Positions 17,637 to 25,841 of a stretch of 45,724 nt of DNA are shown here, piece by piece. The first letter of the stretch is position 1. The number at the start of each line of letters is the position of its first letter. The position numbers were made by a program, and so were the translations under genes. The notes below the pieces were generated by a model. That model worked only from the letters and a program-made list of their open reading frames with translations, was not told the origin of the DNA and did no database searches. Source of the DNA: Bacteroidales bacterium (GTDB lineage Bacteria; Bacteroidota; Bacteroidia; Bacteroidales; UBA932); NCBI GenBank assembly GCA_017544005.1, contig JAFYEZ010000008.1:1-45724 (forward strand), in the 5' to 3' direction.

Positions 17637-18859
17637 AAGAGAAATCCCGTATTGATGTAGAGCGAACCGAACTTGGTTCCGTTGCGGTCCTGGGCATTGA
17701 AAGGAATGCCGTATTCGACCGCAATGATGAAGTTGCGGTTCATGATGAAACGGAATCCGCCGCCCGCTGCAACGTGCATTCCCTCCTTGGCGGGGTAGCC
17801 GCCGCCGTAGGCCTGCAGCACGCGGCCGCCGTCGAAGAACCCGCTCAGGGCGAGTCCCACATTTTGGTTGAAGAGGTGGAAATCGATGAAGCGGTAGCGC
17901 AACTCCGTGTTGAAATAGCCGATGCTGCGGCCCTGGATGCGGTCGCGGACGATACCGCGGATGGTGCGGTAGCCGCCGAAGCCGTCCCGGTCGTAGCCGT
18001 AGCCGAGCACGGTTTCATAGGGCAGCATGTAGAAGGCAGGATCCCAGGCAAAACCCTGGGCGTTCAGGCGGTATGCAAAGACGAGCCGGTCGCCGACGAG
18101 GGGCAGGTAGTGGCGCAGGGCAAAGTAATATTTGATATACGGGGTGCTCGTGCCAAGCCAGCCGGGGGCAAATTCGGCGTTGAGCTCCGCCCAGATGCCG
18201 CGCGAGGGGGCAGCTTCGAAGTCGCGGCTGTCGTACATCAGACCGGCGCGCAGGGAGCTGGAAATGCCACCGTCAGCCTGATCGGCCGGGATGGTTCCGT
18301 CGGCGAGGCAGAGGTCGAACAGGGTGGGAACGGTTTTGCCGTCCGGTTTGAAGGAGTTGATGGCGAAGTATTTAAAGTGGTAGCCCGCCTTCCAGTAGAA
18401 GTGCGGCAGGATCTCGCCGGTGAAATCTGCCTTGAAGTAGGGCACCGACCGGCCGATCCGGTAGTAGGCCGACGAGAGCGATGCGTCGTAGTTGGTCGCA
18501 TAGCCGTTGAATCCGTAGAAATCCAGCGCCTTCTCGTGCTGGAACATGCCCGCCACGCAGAAGCGTACGCCCGGAATCAGGGTGCGGTTGTCGTAGTTGA
18601 CCGTGAAGAGCATCGACCCCTTGGTGAAGAACGACGCCTCGAGGTACCACTGCGACTTGGGAACCGGATACCAGCTGCCGTCGCCGAAGTTGTAGATATT
18701 CAGCAGCGCCCCGTACTGAAAGCCCTTGTCCTGGTCGTAGGCCACGATGGGAAGCGGACCGAACGAGAGCCCCTTCTTGACGATATCGTCTGCGCTGCGT
18801 CCGGGCACCTCCGGAAGCAACAGCGCGAGGGTGAGGAAAAGTACAAGGTATTTTTTCAT
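17633..18859 (-). CDS. Omp85/BamA-type outer-membrane barrel without POTRA domains
   Basis: A 408-residue outer-membrane protein with a signal peptide (to about residue 20) and a 16-strand surface-antigen (D15/Omp85) barrel. The segment GYRTIRGIVRDRIQG corresponds to the conserved (V/L)RG loop motif of Omp85 barrels, and the chain ends in a Phe (INTGFLF), the usual assembly signal. There is no room for POTRA domains, unlike BamA; POTRA-less members are common in Bacteroidota and poorly understood. Its ATG overlaps the stop of the acyltransferase gene (ATGA, 18856-18859), so the two are translationally coupled. A role in lipid or outer-membrane traffic with that enzyme is an inference. Confidence 0.85.
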   Translation of the reverse strand: MKKYLVLFLTLALLLPEVPGRSADDIVKKGLSFGPLPIVAYDQDKGFQYGALLNIYNFGDGSWYPVPKSQWYLEASFFTKGSMLFTVNYDNRTLIPGVRFCVAGMFQHEKALDFYGFNGYATNYDASLSSAYYRIGRSVPYFKADFTGEILPHFYWKAGYHFKYFAINSFKPDGKTVPTLFDLCLADGTIPADQADGGISSSLRAGLMYDSRDFEAAPSRGIWAELNAEFAPGWLGTSTPYIKYYFALRHYLPLVGDRLVFAYRLNAQGFAWDPAFYMLPYETVLGYGYDRDGFGGYRTIRGIVRDRIQGRSIGYFNTELRYRFIDFHLFNQNVGLALSGFFDGGRVLQAYGGGYPAKEGMHVAAGGGFRFIMNRNFIIAVEYGIPFNAQDRNGTKFGSLYINTGFLF

Positions 18860-20157
18860 AAAGTGTCAATCTTGGTTTTCAGGGAGTCGTACTGCCTGCG
18901 AACGGCCGCTCCGCGCCGGGTGAGGCTCCGCCAGTGGGATGCCGTTACGCGCCAGAGCTCAAAGAAATCGTAGCTGACCATGGGAGCGGGCAGCAGCAGG
19001 AGTGCGGCGGCCAGCGCCCAGTACCCGGGCAGGAAGCAGAAGAGCAGTATGGTCTCGATGATATAGAGCAATGTCCAGAGAACCAGGGAAGTACCCATAC
19101 GGGCCGTGTTGCGGAAGGCGGCGTCCTTGATGCGGCCCGCGATCTTTTCGGCCGTCAGCCAGACGGGCAGCGAGGCGAGGGCGCAGGCGGCGAACAGAGG
19201 GAGCGAAACCAGGCAGAGCAACGTGTTCCACAGGGCTGCCCGGAGCGGATGCTGCCTGTGGAGCGAGTGGAGGCTGATGCGGGCTGCGCGCCGCTCGTGG
19301 CGGAAGGCGAGCGCTGACTCATAGAGCGCCGCGGCCGCTTCCGGCTGCGCCGCGCCGAAGGCTTCGATGCGTGCAATTGCACTCCGGTTGGCCTCCAGCC
19401 GCTGTTTCATCCGCAGGGCGGGAATCCTGCCGCTGGCAATCTTGGCCAGTTCCCAGATGGCCTCGTAGTGGGCCTCGTCGCGCACGCAGGAGATGGTTTC
19501 GGAGAGTTTCTCGGTGAGCAGCGCCCGGAGCCCCTGCATAAGGTCGTGGTCGTTCAGTTCGGGATGTGCCTGGATATAGGCCGTGGCGTCGATCGGCTCG
19601 CCGACCTGGGCCAGCAGGGTGCCGCGGTAGCGGAAGAAGTCGCCGTACTCCAGTCCGATCGGAACAATCCAGACCGGACGGTCGCCGCCGGTGGCCTGAT
19701 AGGTTCCCAGCGCGATGCGGGCCACCCCCTTGCCGATGGGGAGCAGTCCGTGCATCGGGCAGTGCGTTCCCTCCGGCATGATGCAGAAGTGGCAGCCGCT
19801 GGCGAGCACCTCGATGGATTTTTCGATGGTCTCCTCCGCTTTATACATATTCTTCAAGCCGTCGCGGCGGCGGTTGATCGGCATGATTTTCAGGTAGTTC
19901 AGGATAGAGGCGACCTTCGGATTCCGGAAGACGTCGGCCCGGGCCACGAACACCTTCCGCCGGCGGCTCATCGCCAGCACGGCAAGCGGATCCATCAGGG
20001 CGTCACAGTGGTTGGGGGCGTAGATGACGGCTCCCTCAGAGGGAATCTTCTTCAAACCGAGATAGCGGACCCGGCGGTAGGAGCCTCGGATGAAGGCATC
20101 CGTCCAGAAGCGGAGAAGCGAGTAGCCCAGGGACTTTTCGTAGATTTTCTTGCCCAT
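18856..20157 (-). CDS. PlsC-type lysophospholipid/glycerol acyltransferase
   Basis: A 433-residue membrane-bound acyltransferase of the LPLAT superfamily, which transfers acyl chains to glycerol-phosphate or lysolipid acceptors. The acyltransferase core covers about residues 35-215: PNHCDALMDP (49-57; His to Asp spacing one residue longer than HX4D, as I recall for this subgroup), VARADVFRNP, and FCIMPEGTH with PEGT. The C-terminal part (about 290-400) has hydrophobic membrane segments. It is larger than classical PlsC (about 245). It overlaps the downstream Omp85-type gene by 4 bp. A near-consensus -7 box (TACCTTGC) lies upstream on the minus strand. Confidence 0.9.
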   Translation of the reverse strand: MGKKIYEKSLGYSLLRFWTDAFIRGSYRRVRYLGLKKIPSEGAVIYAPNHCDALMDPLAVLAMSRRRKVFVARADVFRNPKVASILNYLKIMPINRRRDGLKNMYKAEETIEKSIEVLASGCHFCIMPEGTHCPMHGLLPIGKGVARIALGTYQATGGDRPVWIVPIGLEYGDFFRYRGTLLAQVGEPIDATAYIQAHPELNDHDLMQGLRALLTEKLSETISCVRDEAHYEAIWELAKIASGRIPALRMKQRLEANRSAIARIEAFGAAQPEAAAALYESALAFRHERRAARISLHSLHRQHPLRAALWNTLLCLVSLPLFAACALASLPVWLTAEKIAGRIKDAAFRNTARMGTSLVLWTLLYIIETILLFCFLPGYWALAAALLLLPAPMVSYDFFELWRVTASHWRSLTRRGAAVRRQYDSLKTKIDTL

Positions 20158-20202
20158 ACCTGATTATTTGTGCCGCAAGGTACGAAATAATGTCGAATTT
20201 GT

Positions 20203-20210
20203 TAAATTTG
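20203..20210 (+). promoter_or_regulatory. Promoter -7 box (TAAATTTG) almost touching a start codon
   Basis: Exact TAnnTTTG match ending 4 bp before the ATG at 20215. If used, the transcript would begin at or just after that ATG, giving a leaderless message or translation from the second ATG at 20230. Confidence 0.5.
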
Positions 20211-20214
20211 CGGT

Positions 20215-21201
20215 ATGGCATACACGCTGATGTTCTACAACCTGGAGAACCTCTACGACACCGTGGACGACCCGCTCACAAACGACGATGAGTACACGCC
20301 CGGCGGGGAAAAACGGTGGACCCAGGAACATTATCTCACCAAGCTCAACAACTTGAGCGACGTGGTCGGCACCGTCGCAAGCGCCTATGGCGGGTTTCCG
20401 GTGGTGATCGGCGTCTCGGAGGTCGAGAACATGAGCGTGATGCGCGATCTGGCCGCCCGGAAGCGGATGCAGGGCGGGCACTACAAGTGCATCCATTATG
20501 AATCGAACGATGCCCGCGGCGTGGATGTCGGCGCTTTCTACCGCCCCGACAAGTTCACCCTGCTGGGCAGCGAACCGGTCAAGCTGGTGCTTCGCAGCGG
20601 CCGGGAATACATCGGCCGGGATATCCTTGCGATGTGGGGACTGCTGGACGGCGAGATGTTCGCATTCTACATCTGCCACTTCCTCTCCCGCCGGGCCGGG
20701 ATCGAGTCCTCCGCCGGATTCCGCCGCGCCGGCGCCGAGACCGCGCGTGACCACGCGGCCGCCCTGGCCAAGCGCTATCCGGGGCTGAAGGTGGTGATCA
20801 TGGGCGACATGAATGACAATCCGGACGACGTCTCCCTGTCCGAGCTCCTGCCCGCCCGCCGCAACCTGTTCGCCGTCAAGCCCGGAGAATACTTCAATCC
20901 TTTCTGGCAGCTGCACGACGAGGGGATCGGCAGCAGCCTCCACGGCAGCCGATGGACGATGTACGACAACATCATCGTCAGCCATTCACTGCTCGACCAG
21001 TCCTCCACCGGCGGCCGCACCCTCTTCGGCGGCCATACCTCCCGCGGCCTCACCTTGGCCAAGACCGACGCCCGCCACTGGGGCGAGGTCTTCCGCCGCA
21101 GCTTCATGATGCAGAAAGGCAAGCCCAAGCGCTGCTACAACGGCAACCACTTCCAAAGCGGCTACAGCGACCACCTCCCGGTCCTGGTCAAACTCCGCTA
21201 G
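20215..21201 (+). CDS. Endonuclease/exonuclease/phosphatase-family protein
   Basis: A 328-residue metal-dependent phosphoesterase of the DNase I-like superfamily, without a signal peptide. Motifs in order: FYNLENLYDTVDDP near the N-terminus, IGVSEVEN (metal-binding Glu), the strand FYICHFLSRRAG, VIMGDMNDNPDD (catalytic Asp/Asn) and GYSDHLPVLV (catalytic Asp-His). The substrate cannot be read from sequence; relatives act on DNA or phospholipids. The second in-frame ATG (20230) would still leave the first motif intact and better fits the -7 box at 20203-20210. The gene ends 39 bp before palindromic copy 4. Confidence 0.92.
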   Translation: MAYTLMFYNLENLYDTVDDPLTNDDEYTPGGEKRWTQEHYLTKLNNLSDVVGTVASAYGGFPVVIGVSEVENMSVMRDLAARKRMQGGHYKCIHYESNDARGVDVGAFYRPDKFTLLGSEPVKLVLRSGREYIGRDILAMWGLLDGEMFAFYICHFLSRRAGIESSAGFRRAGAETARDHAAALAKRYPGLKVVIMGDMNDNPDDVSLSELLPARRNLFAVKPGEYFNPFWQLHDEGIGSSLHGSRWTMYDNIIVSHSLLDQSSTGGRTLFGGHTSRGLTLAKTDARHWGEVFRRSFMMQKGKPKRCYNGNHFQSGYSDHLPVLVKLR

Positions 21202-21240
21202 CCCCTCGCCCGGGGGCGTCGCCGTGTCGTTCCTAGTCGG

Positions 21241-21353
21241 GGTTTGGCGGCTAACCATCAGTATGTCAGCGAAATGATGAAAGCACTGGTATCCGTTTGG
21301 GGTACCAGTGCTTTACATTATTAACTATCCTACAGCGAGTTAACCGCCAAGGC
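21241..21353 (+). repeat. 113-bp palindromic element, copy 4 (stem version II), left of the RAYT gene
   Basis: Outer stem TTTGGCGGCTAAC (21243-21255) with GTTAACCGCCAAG (21339-21351), with one mismatch and one G-T pair. Central stem AAAGCACTGGTATCC (21280-21294) with 21300-21314, one G-T wobble, loop GTTTG. It lies in the same orientation as copy 5, from which it differs at many positions. It ends about 70 bp before the RAYT start; the RAYT promoter lies just outside it. Confidence 0.95.
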
Positions 21354-21363
21354 GAAAAATCGC

Positions 21364-21394
21364 TTGCTTTTCCCGAACGAATGCCCTACCTTGC
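21364..21394 (+). promoter_or_regulatory. Promoter of the RAYT gene (TTG-N20-TACCTTGC)
   Basis: A -33 TTG at 21364-21366 and a -7 box TACCTTGC at 21387-21394 (one mismatch to TAnnTTTG) are 20 bp apart, the expected spacing. AGGAGG follows at about 21406-21411, upstream of the ATG at 21421. The transposase therefore has its own promoter outside the palindrome. Confidence 0.5.
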
Positions 21395-21420
21395 GAACAA
21401 ATAATAGGAGGCGTAAGACG

Positions 21421-22410
21421 ATGAAGGGACGAGACTCTTTCGACAGCCAGGCTGTCTATCACATCTACCAACGGACGATTGACGGTTTTCTGCTGTTCTA
21501 CCGCGGAAAAGATTACATCATTTTCTATACGATGGTTGCCGTTGCGGCAAGACGCTGTGGAATCAAAGTACTGGGATTCTGTCAGATGGTAGATCATACC
21601 CATCTTTTGGTAAAAGCCCCTTCCCTGGATAGTATCCGTCGCTTCGTCCAATACTACAACAAGTGCTACACTGTGTATTTCCATCAACAGTATGGAACGA
21701 GCGGAGAACTCTTCGCCGGTCCTTTCGGTATCGCCAAAAAGGTGGGCGCCAAGGCCATACGGACCGCCATCGCCTATCTCTACAACAATCCCGTCGAAAA
21801 GAAACTCTGCCGTCGGGCGGAGGAGTATCATTGGAACTACCTGGCTTATGCGGACAATCCGTATCCTTTTTCCGAGCGGCGCAACTTGGCGCACTCCTCC
21901 AACGCTTTTCGCCGGGCGGTCCGCGAAATAACTGATCTCTCCTCGAGAAACCGCCCCTTGAATGGGGTGATGCTGTCTCAAATAGAGGCCAGGCTGGATT
22001 CAGAGGAGATCAAGCGCCTCGTTGACAGGGTCGTCGGAATCTACCAACTGGTCGACTATCCGTTGATGCTTTCTTTCTATGGAGATTATGAAACGATGCT
22101 GTTGGCCTTTCACTCGAACACGGGAAGCGAATATGACATCGACGAGGAGTTTTCGCCGGAGTCGGACACGATCTATTACCGAATCGCAAAGGCTGCCGTG
22201 AATCTTTTTGGGAAGGATTGTTTCAACGGGATATTGTCCGCGACAGAGGCGCAACGGGAAAAGTGGGCGGCCAGACTCGCGAACTACACCCGCGCCTCCC
22301 GCCGCCAGCTGTTCAAGTTTCTGCATCTGCCTCGACCGGTCCCCGTGAGAGCTGAGGCACCTTCTTCGTCCCGCGTTCCGGCCCCTCCGTATCCCCGTTC
22401 GCCCCGTTGA
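21421..22410 (+). CDS. REP-associated tyrosine transposase (RAYT, TnpA_REP family)
   Basis: A 329-residue HUH-type single-strand nuclease of the Y1/IS200-like superfamily. The HUH motif is H59-T60-H61 in QMVDHTHLLVKA. A further family block is YGTSGELFAGPF, and IAYLYNNPVEKKLC corresponds to the RAYT Y-I-x-x-N-P-V signature, in which Tyr119 is the likely catalytic residue. RAYTs bind and cleave REP palindromes and are thought to move them. Residues about 150-329 form a C-terminal extension of unknown function ending in a Pro/Ser-rich tail. The gene sits between two like-oriented version II palindromes; copy 5 begins at the base after its TGA. GC is lower than its neighbours. ATG 21421 follows an AGGAGG. 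Confidence 0.92.
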   Translation: MKGRDSFDSQAVYHIYQRTIDGFLLFYRGKDYIIFYTMVAVAARRCGIKVLGFCQMVDHTHLLVKAPSLDSIRRFVQYYNKCYTVYFHQQYGTSGELFAGPFGIAKKVGAKAIRTAIAYLYNNPVEKKLCRRAEEYHWNYLAYADNPYPFSERRNLAHSSNAFRRAVREITDLSSRNRPLNGVMLSQIEARLDSEEIKRLVDRVVGIYQLVDYPLMLSFYGDYETMLLAFHSNTGSEYDIDEEFSPESDTIYYRIAKAAVNLFGKDCFNGILSATEAQREKWAARLANYTRASRRQLFKFLHLPRPVPVRAEAPSSSRVPAPPYPRSPR

Positions 22411-22523
22411 GCCTTGGTGGCTAACTATCAGTGAATCAGTGAAATAATGAAAGCACTGGTATCTGTTTGGGGTACCAGCGCTTTGTGTTATCGACTGTCC
22501 GTCAGTGAGTTAGCTGCCAAGGC
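22411..22523 (+). repeat. 113-bp palindromic element, copy 5 (stem version II), right of the RAYT gene
   Basis: The outer stem is 16 bp long, 22411-22426 with 22508-22523, with two G-T wobbles (T22418-G22516 and G22419-T22515), so pairing is kept where the sequence differs from other copies. Central stem 22450-22464 with 22470-22484 (AAAGCACTGGTATCT side), loop GTTTG. It starts directly after the RAYT stop codon. Confidence 0.95.
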
Positions 22524-22537
22524 GCTGCGGGGCGGGA

Positions 22538-22602
22538 GCGGCGGAGGGGGACCGTGACGAGGCGGACTGGCGGGGTCGCGGCGGAGGGGGACCGTGACGA
22601 GG
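22538..22602. repeat. Direct repeat, two copies of 25 bp
   Basis: The 25-bp unit GCGGCGGAGGGGGACCGTGA plus CGAGG occurs at 22538-22562 and 22578-22602, a period of 40 bp, between palindromic copy 5 and the end of the BACON lipoprotein gene. No coding role is apparent. It could be a replication-slippage duplication. Confidence 0.85.
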
Positions 22603-22615
22603 TGGGCCGGAGGGA

Positions 22616-22975
22616 CTAGAGGCCGGGGGCCTGGATGACGGTCAGGCGTTTGCGGAGGGTTTCGCTGGTGAAGGTGATGGTGGCCTTGCGCTCGTCGTCG
22701 GTGTTGGCGGTGGCCTCGAAGCCGACCGTCAGGTTGCCGGAGCCGGCCGTTTCGCCGGCCGTGAGCCAGGAGGAGGCTTCCGTGGGAACCGTGAGCGTCC
22801 ACTTGACATTGGCCTCAACCTCAACGGGAAGCACGCCGCCGGAAGCCGTGAAACGAAGGGTATCCGGATTGAGCGAGATGCCGGGCAGGACAAACTGCTC
22901 GCAGCTGCTGAAGGAGAGGGTCAGCAGGAGTCCGGCCAGGAGCGGCGCCAAAATCAGGAGCGATTTCTTCATCAT
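22616..22975 (-). CDS. Small BACON-like lipoprotein
   Basis: A 119-residue predicted lipoprotein: signal peptide, lipobox SFSSC, then one Ig-like domain with the BACON pattern (LRFTASGGVLPVEVEANVKW, then WLTAGETAGSGNLTVGF and RLTVIQAPG). A stand-alone single BACON domain is short for the family. The gene is divergent from another BACON lipoprotein gene at 23042, and their promoters overlap. Likely outer-membrane or periplasm-facing; ligand unknown. Confidence 0.82.
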   Translation of the reverse strand: MMKKSLLILAPLLAGLLLTLSFSSCEQFVLPGISLNPDTLRFTASGGVLPVEVEANVKWTLTVPTEASSWLTAGETAGSGNLTVGFEATANTDDERKATITFTSETLRKRLTVIQAPGL

Positions 22976-22992
22976 CGAGGGGTATTGCGGCC

Positions 22993-23020
22993 CAAAGTTA
23001 TGAAAAAAAGCATAACTTTA
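22993..23020. promoter_or_regulatory. Divergent promoter pair between two BACON lipoprotein genes
   Basis: The minus strand has TAACTTTG (22993-23000), an exact -7 match, 18 bp upstream of the ATG at 22975. The plus strand has TAACTTTA (23013-23020), one mismatch, 21 bp upstream of the ATG at 23042. The two boxes form an inverted pair 12 bp apart. Confidence 0.5.
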
Positions 23021-23041
23021 CGACTCATTCACAGAAACACC

Positions 23042-23647
23042 ATGAGAACAAGGATACTTCTCCCCCTTTGCATCCTGCTGGCCCTGACCGCCTGCAAGAA
23101 AACCATCGACCCCAAAATCGCCCTTGACCGGGCAACCGCATCGGTTGCCAGCGCAGGCGCCACGGAAACGCTTTCGATGACCTGCAACTGCAGCTGGACG
23201 GCTGCCGTCTCCAACGAAGTGATCACCGTTGATCCGCTCTCCGGGGAAGGAGACGCCACGGTTCGGGTCACCATCCCGGCCAATACCACCGGAGAGACCC
23301 GGTCGCTCCGCGTCACCTTTACGGCCAAAGGCACCGAAAAGAGCGCCACGGCCAAGTTCGCCGTCACCCAGGAGGCCAACCCGTTCGTCCAGTTCCCGAC
23401 GGCCACGGGTACCCTCACTGCGGCGGGGGGCGGCCTGCAGACAGCTCTCGAAGCCAATGAGGCCTGGAGCGCCACCCCCTCCGCCACCGGCATCACCGTC
23501 TCCCCTGCGAGCGGGAATGCCTCCCAAACCCTGACTCTCACCGTTCCTGCCAACACCACGGGTGCGCCCGTCGTTCATACCGTTACCGTCGCCCTGACCG
23601 CCCATCCCGCCGTCACGGCGACCTTCACCTTAACGCAATCCAACTGA
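23042..23647 (+). CDS. Two-domain BACON lipoprotein
   Basis: A 201-residue lipoprotein (lipobox LALTAC, first residue of the mature protein Cys17) with two tandem BACON-like Ig domains, each ending in the typical VTQ/LTQ strand (AKFAVTQEANP; TFTLTQSN). Each has the signature Trp of the fold (NCSWTAAVSNE; NEAWSATPS). The ATG at 23042 precedes the signal peptide; an upstream TTG in frame lies before the promoter. Its TGA overlaps the ATG of the S46 peptidase by one base, so the two are translationally coupled. It may anchor or present the peptidase or its substrates (inference). Confidence 0.88.
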   Translation: MRTRILLPLCILLALTACKKTIDPKIALDRATASVASAGATETLSMTCNCSWTAAVSNEVITVDPLSGEGDATVRVTIPANTTGETRSLRVTFTAKGTEKSATAKFAVTQEANPFVQFPTATGTLTAAGGGLQTALEANEAWSATPSATGITVSPASGNASQTLTLTVPANTTGAPVVHTVTVALTAHPAVTATFTLTQSN

Positions 23648-25809
23648 TGAAACTCCGCAAGTTCTGTTTCGCCGCCCTGTTGCTGGCGGCTGTCGCCATG
23701 CCCGCATCCGCCGACGAGGGCATGTGGCTTGTCAATATGATCGAGAGCAAGCTGCACAAGCAGATGGCTGCAGCCGGCCTCAAACTCAAATCGAACGTCC
23801 TCTACGACGAGAACAACGTCTCGCTGAGCGACGCCGTGGTCTCGCTGGCCTTCGGCTGCAGCGGCAGCATGATCTCGAACGATGGCCTGATGATCACCAA
23901 CCACCACTGCGCCTACGGGGATCTTCACGCCCTGAGCACCCCGGAGCACAACTACCTCGAGGATGGCTTCTGCGCCCTCTCGCGCAAGGATGAGATGCCC
24001 GTCAAGAGCGAAGGCATCTACTTCCTGAAGAAGGTGCTGGACATCACCGACGAGGTGCAGGCCCTGCGCGACTCGTTCCACGTGGAAAAACGTCCGATGG
24101 CCATGCGCCGCGTCTATGCCATCGTCGAAAACAAGTACCAGAAGGCCTTCGAAGGCCAGGGCGAGGTGATCTGCACCTCCTACTGGTCCGGTCAGCGCTA
24201 TATGCTCGCCCTTTACGAAGTGTACAAAGACGTTCGTCTGGTGGCGGCGCCGCCCGTCTGCATGGCCTCCTTCGGCGCCGAGGTGGACAATTGGGAATGG
24301 CCGCAGCAGAAGTGCGATTTCACCATCTACCGCATTTATACTGCGCCCGACGGATCGCCGGCCGAGTATTCTCCGGAGAATGTTCCGATGCATCCCAAGC
24401 GGGTGCTGACCATCAATGCGGGCGGCGTCCACGACGGTGACTTCGTGATGGTGATGGGCTATCCCGGCCGTACCGACCGCTACGCCTCCTCGTTTGCCGT
24501 GCACAACACCGCATCGCAGGTCAATCCCATCCAGGCCCGCTACCGCAAGGAACAGATGAAGATCATCGACAAGTGGTCCAACCTCGATCCGAAGGTGCGC
24601 CTGCTTTATGCCGACCGCTACTTCATGCTGAGCAACGTGCAGGAGATCCGCGAAGGCGAGATCTACTGCTACAACCGTTTCGACGTGCCGGCCATCAAAC
24701 GCCGCACGCAGGAGGCGCCCCTGCAGGAATGGATTGACGCCGATCCGGAGCGCAAGGCGCAGTGGGGCACGCTGATTCCCGACCTGGAAAAGAAATACAA
24801 GGATCTGGAATGGATCAACGCCCAGATCAACTACTACCGCGAGACCCTCGTGAACGGCTACCGGCTCGGCCGCGTGAGCAGCTCGGTGACGCGGTCCGCC
24901 GCCAAGGCCAGTGCGCCGGAAGTGGTCATGGCCGACAGCGCCGCCATCATGCACCAGGTGGATCGCAACTACAGCCAGCTGGACCTCCGCGTGGAGCGGG
25001 AACTGTTCGACTTTTCGCTGAGCGAGTACTTCCGCCACGTGGACCGTCAGTTCTGGGGCACGTTCCTGCAGGGTCTGTACGACCAGTTTGAAGGGAATGC
25101 CGCCGCCATCTGCGACTATCTCTGGACCCATTCCATCTATAGCGACGAAGCCCGGCTGCGCGCCACCCTCGCAGAGGCGCACACGCCGGAGTTTTATGCC
25201 AAGGATCCGCTCCAGCAGATGTTCGCTTCGGTGAACATGCTCGCTTTCAATAAGGTCCGCAATCAGATCGAGAACGGCCAGTCGCTCTCGCAGGCCGAGA
25301 CCCGCTACAAACGGGTGCTCTACAAGATGCGCCTCGACAAGGGAGAAGTACAGTATGCCGACGCCAACTCCACGATGCGCCTGACCTACGGCAAGGTGGG
25401 GCCGATCTCCCCGCGGGACGCCGTCACCGTGGCTTCGCGCACCAGCGTAGCGGGCATCCTCGAGAAGTACAACCCCGACGAGTACATCTTCTCCCTCAAG
25501 CCCGAGATTCTCGCGCTCTATCAGAAAGGGGACTGGGGCCGCTGGGGCGAGAAGGGAAAACTCTACGCCAACTTCCTGAGCAACTGCGACATCACCGGCG
25601 GCAACTCCGGCAGTCCGGTCTTCGACGCCCGCGGCCGGCTGGTGGGCCTGGCCTTCGACGGCAACAAGGAGGGCCTCGCCGGCGATACCTACTTTGATCC
25701 GCAGATGAACAAGACCATCAGCGTGGATATCCGGTTCGTCCTCTGGACGCTGGACAAGTACATGCACGCCGACGCCGTTCTCTCGGAGCTGGATATCGTC
25801 ACCAAATAG
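23647..25809 (+). CDS. S46-family dipeptidyl peptidase (DPP7-like)
   Basis: A 720-residue exported serine peptidase of family S46, which releases dipeptides from oligopeptides in the periplasm. Signal peptide ends MPASA. Triad candidates: His86/87 (ITNHHCAYG), Asp214 (EVDNWEWP) and Ser654 (GGNSGSPV). The residue that sets P1 specificity, Gly in DPP7 and Arg in DPP11, appears here as Gly672 (LAFDGNKEG), which predicts a preference for hydrophobic or aliphatic P1 residues rather than Asp/Glu. Length is normal for the family. The gene overlaps the BACON lipoprotein gene by one base and is followed by palindromic copy 6. Confidence 0.95.
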   Translation: MKLRKFCFAALLLAAVAMPASADEGMWLVNMIESKLHKQMAAAGLKLKSNVLYDENNVSLSDAVVSLAFGCSGSMISNDGLMITNHHCAYGDLHALSTPEHNYLEDGFCALSRKDEMPVKSEGIYFLKKVLDITDEVQALRDSFHVEKRPMAMRRVYAIVENKYQKAFEGQGEVICTSYWSGQRYMLALYEVYKDVRLVAAPPVCMASFGAEVDNWEWPQQKCDFTIYRIYTAPDGSPAEYSPENVPMHPKRVLTINAGGVHDGDFVMVMGYPGRTDRYASSFAVHNTASQVNPIQARYRKEQMKIIDKWSNLDPKVRLLYADRYFMLSNVQEIREGEIYCYNRFDVPAIKRRTQEAPLQEWIDADPERKAQWGTLIPDLEKKYKDLEWINAQINYYRETLVNGYRLGRVSSSVTRSAAKASAPEVVMADSAAIMHQVDRNYSQLDLRVERELFDFSLSEYFRHVDRQFWGTFLQGLYDQFEGNAAAICDYLWTHSIYSDEARLRATLAEAHTPEFYAKDPLQQMFASVNMLAFNKVRNQIENGQSLSQAETRYKRVLYKMRLDKGEVQYADANSTMRLTYGKVGPISPRDAVTVASRTSVAGILEKYNPDEYIFSLKPEILALYQKGDWGRWGEKGKLYANFLSNCDITGGNSGSPVFDARGRLVGLAFDGNKEGLAGDTYFDPQMNKTISVDIRFVLWTLDKYMHADAVLSELDIVTK

Positions 25810-25841
25810 CCCGTACTTCCTCCGCCCAGGACCGCAGACAG

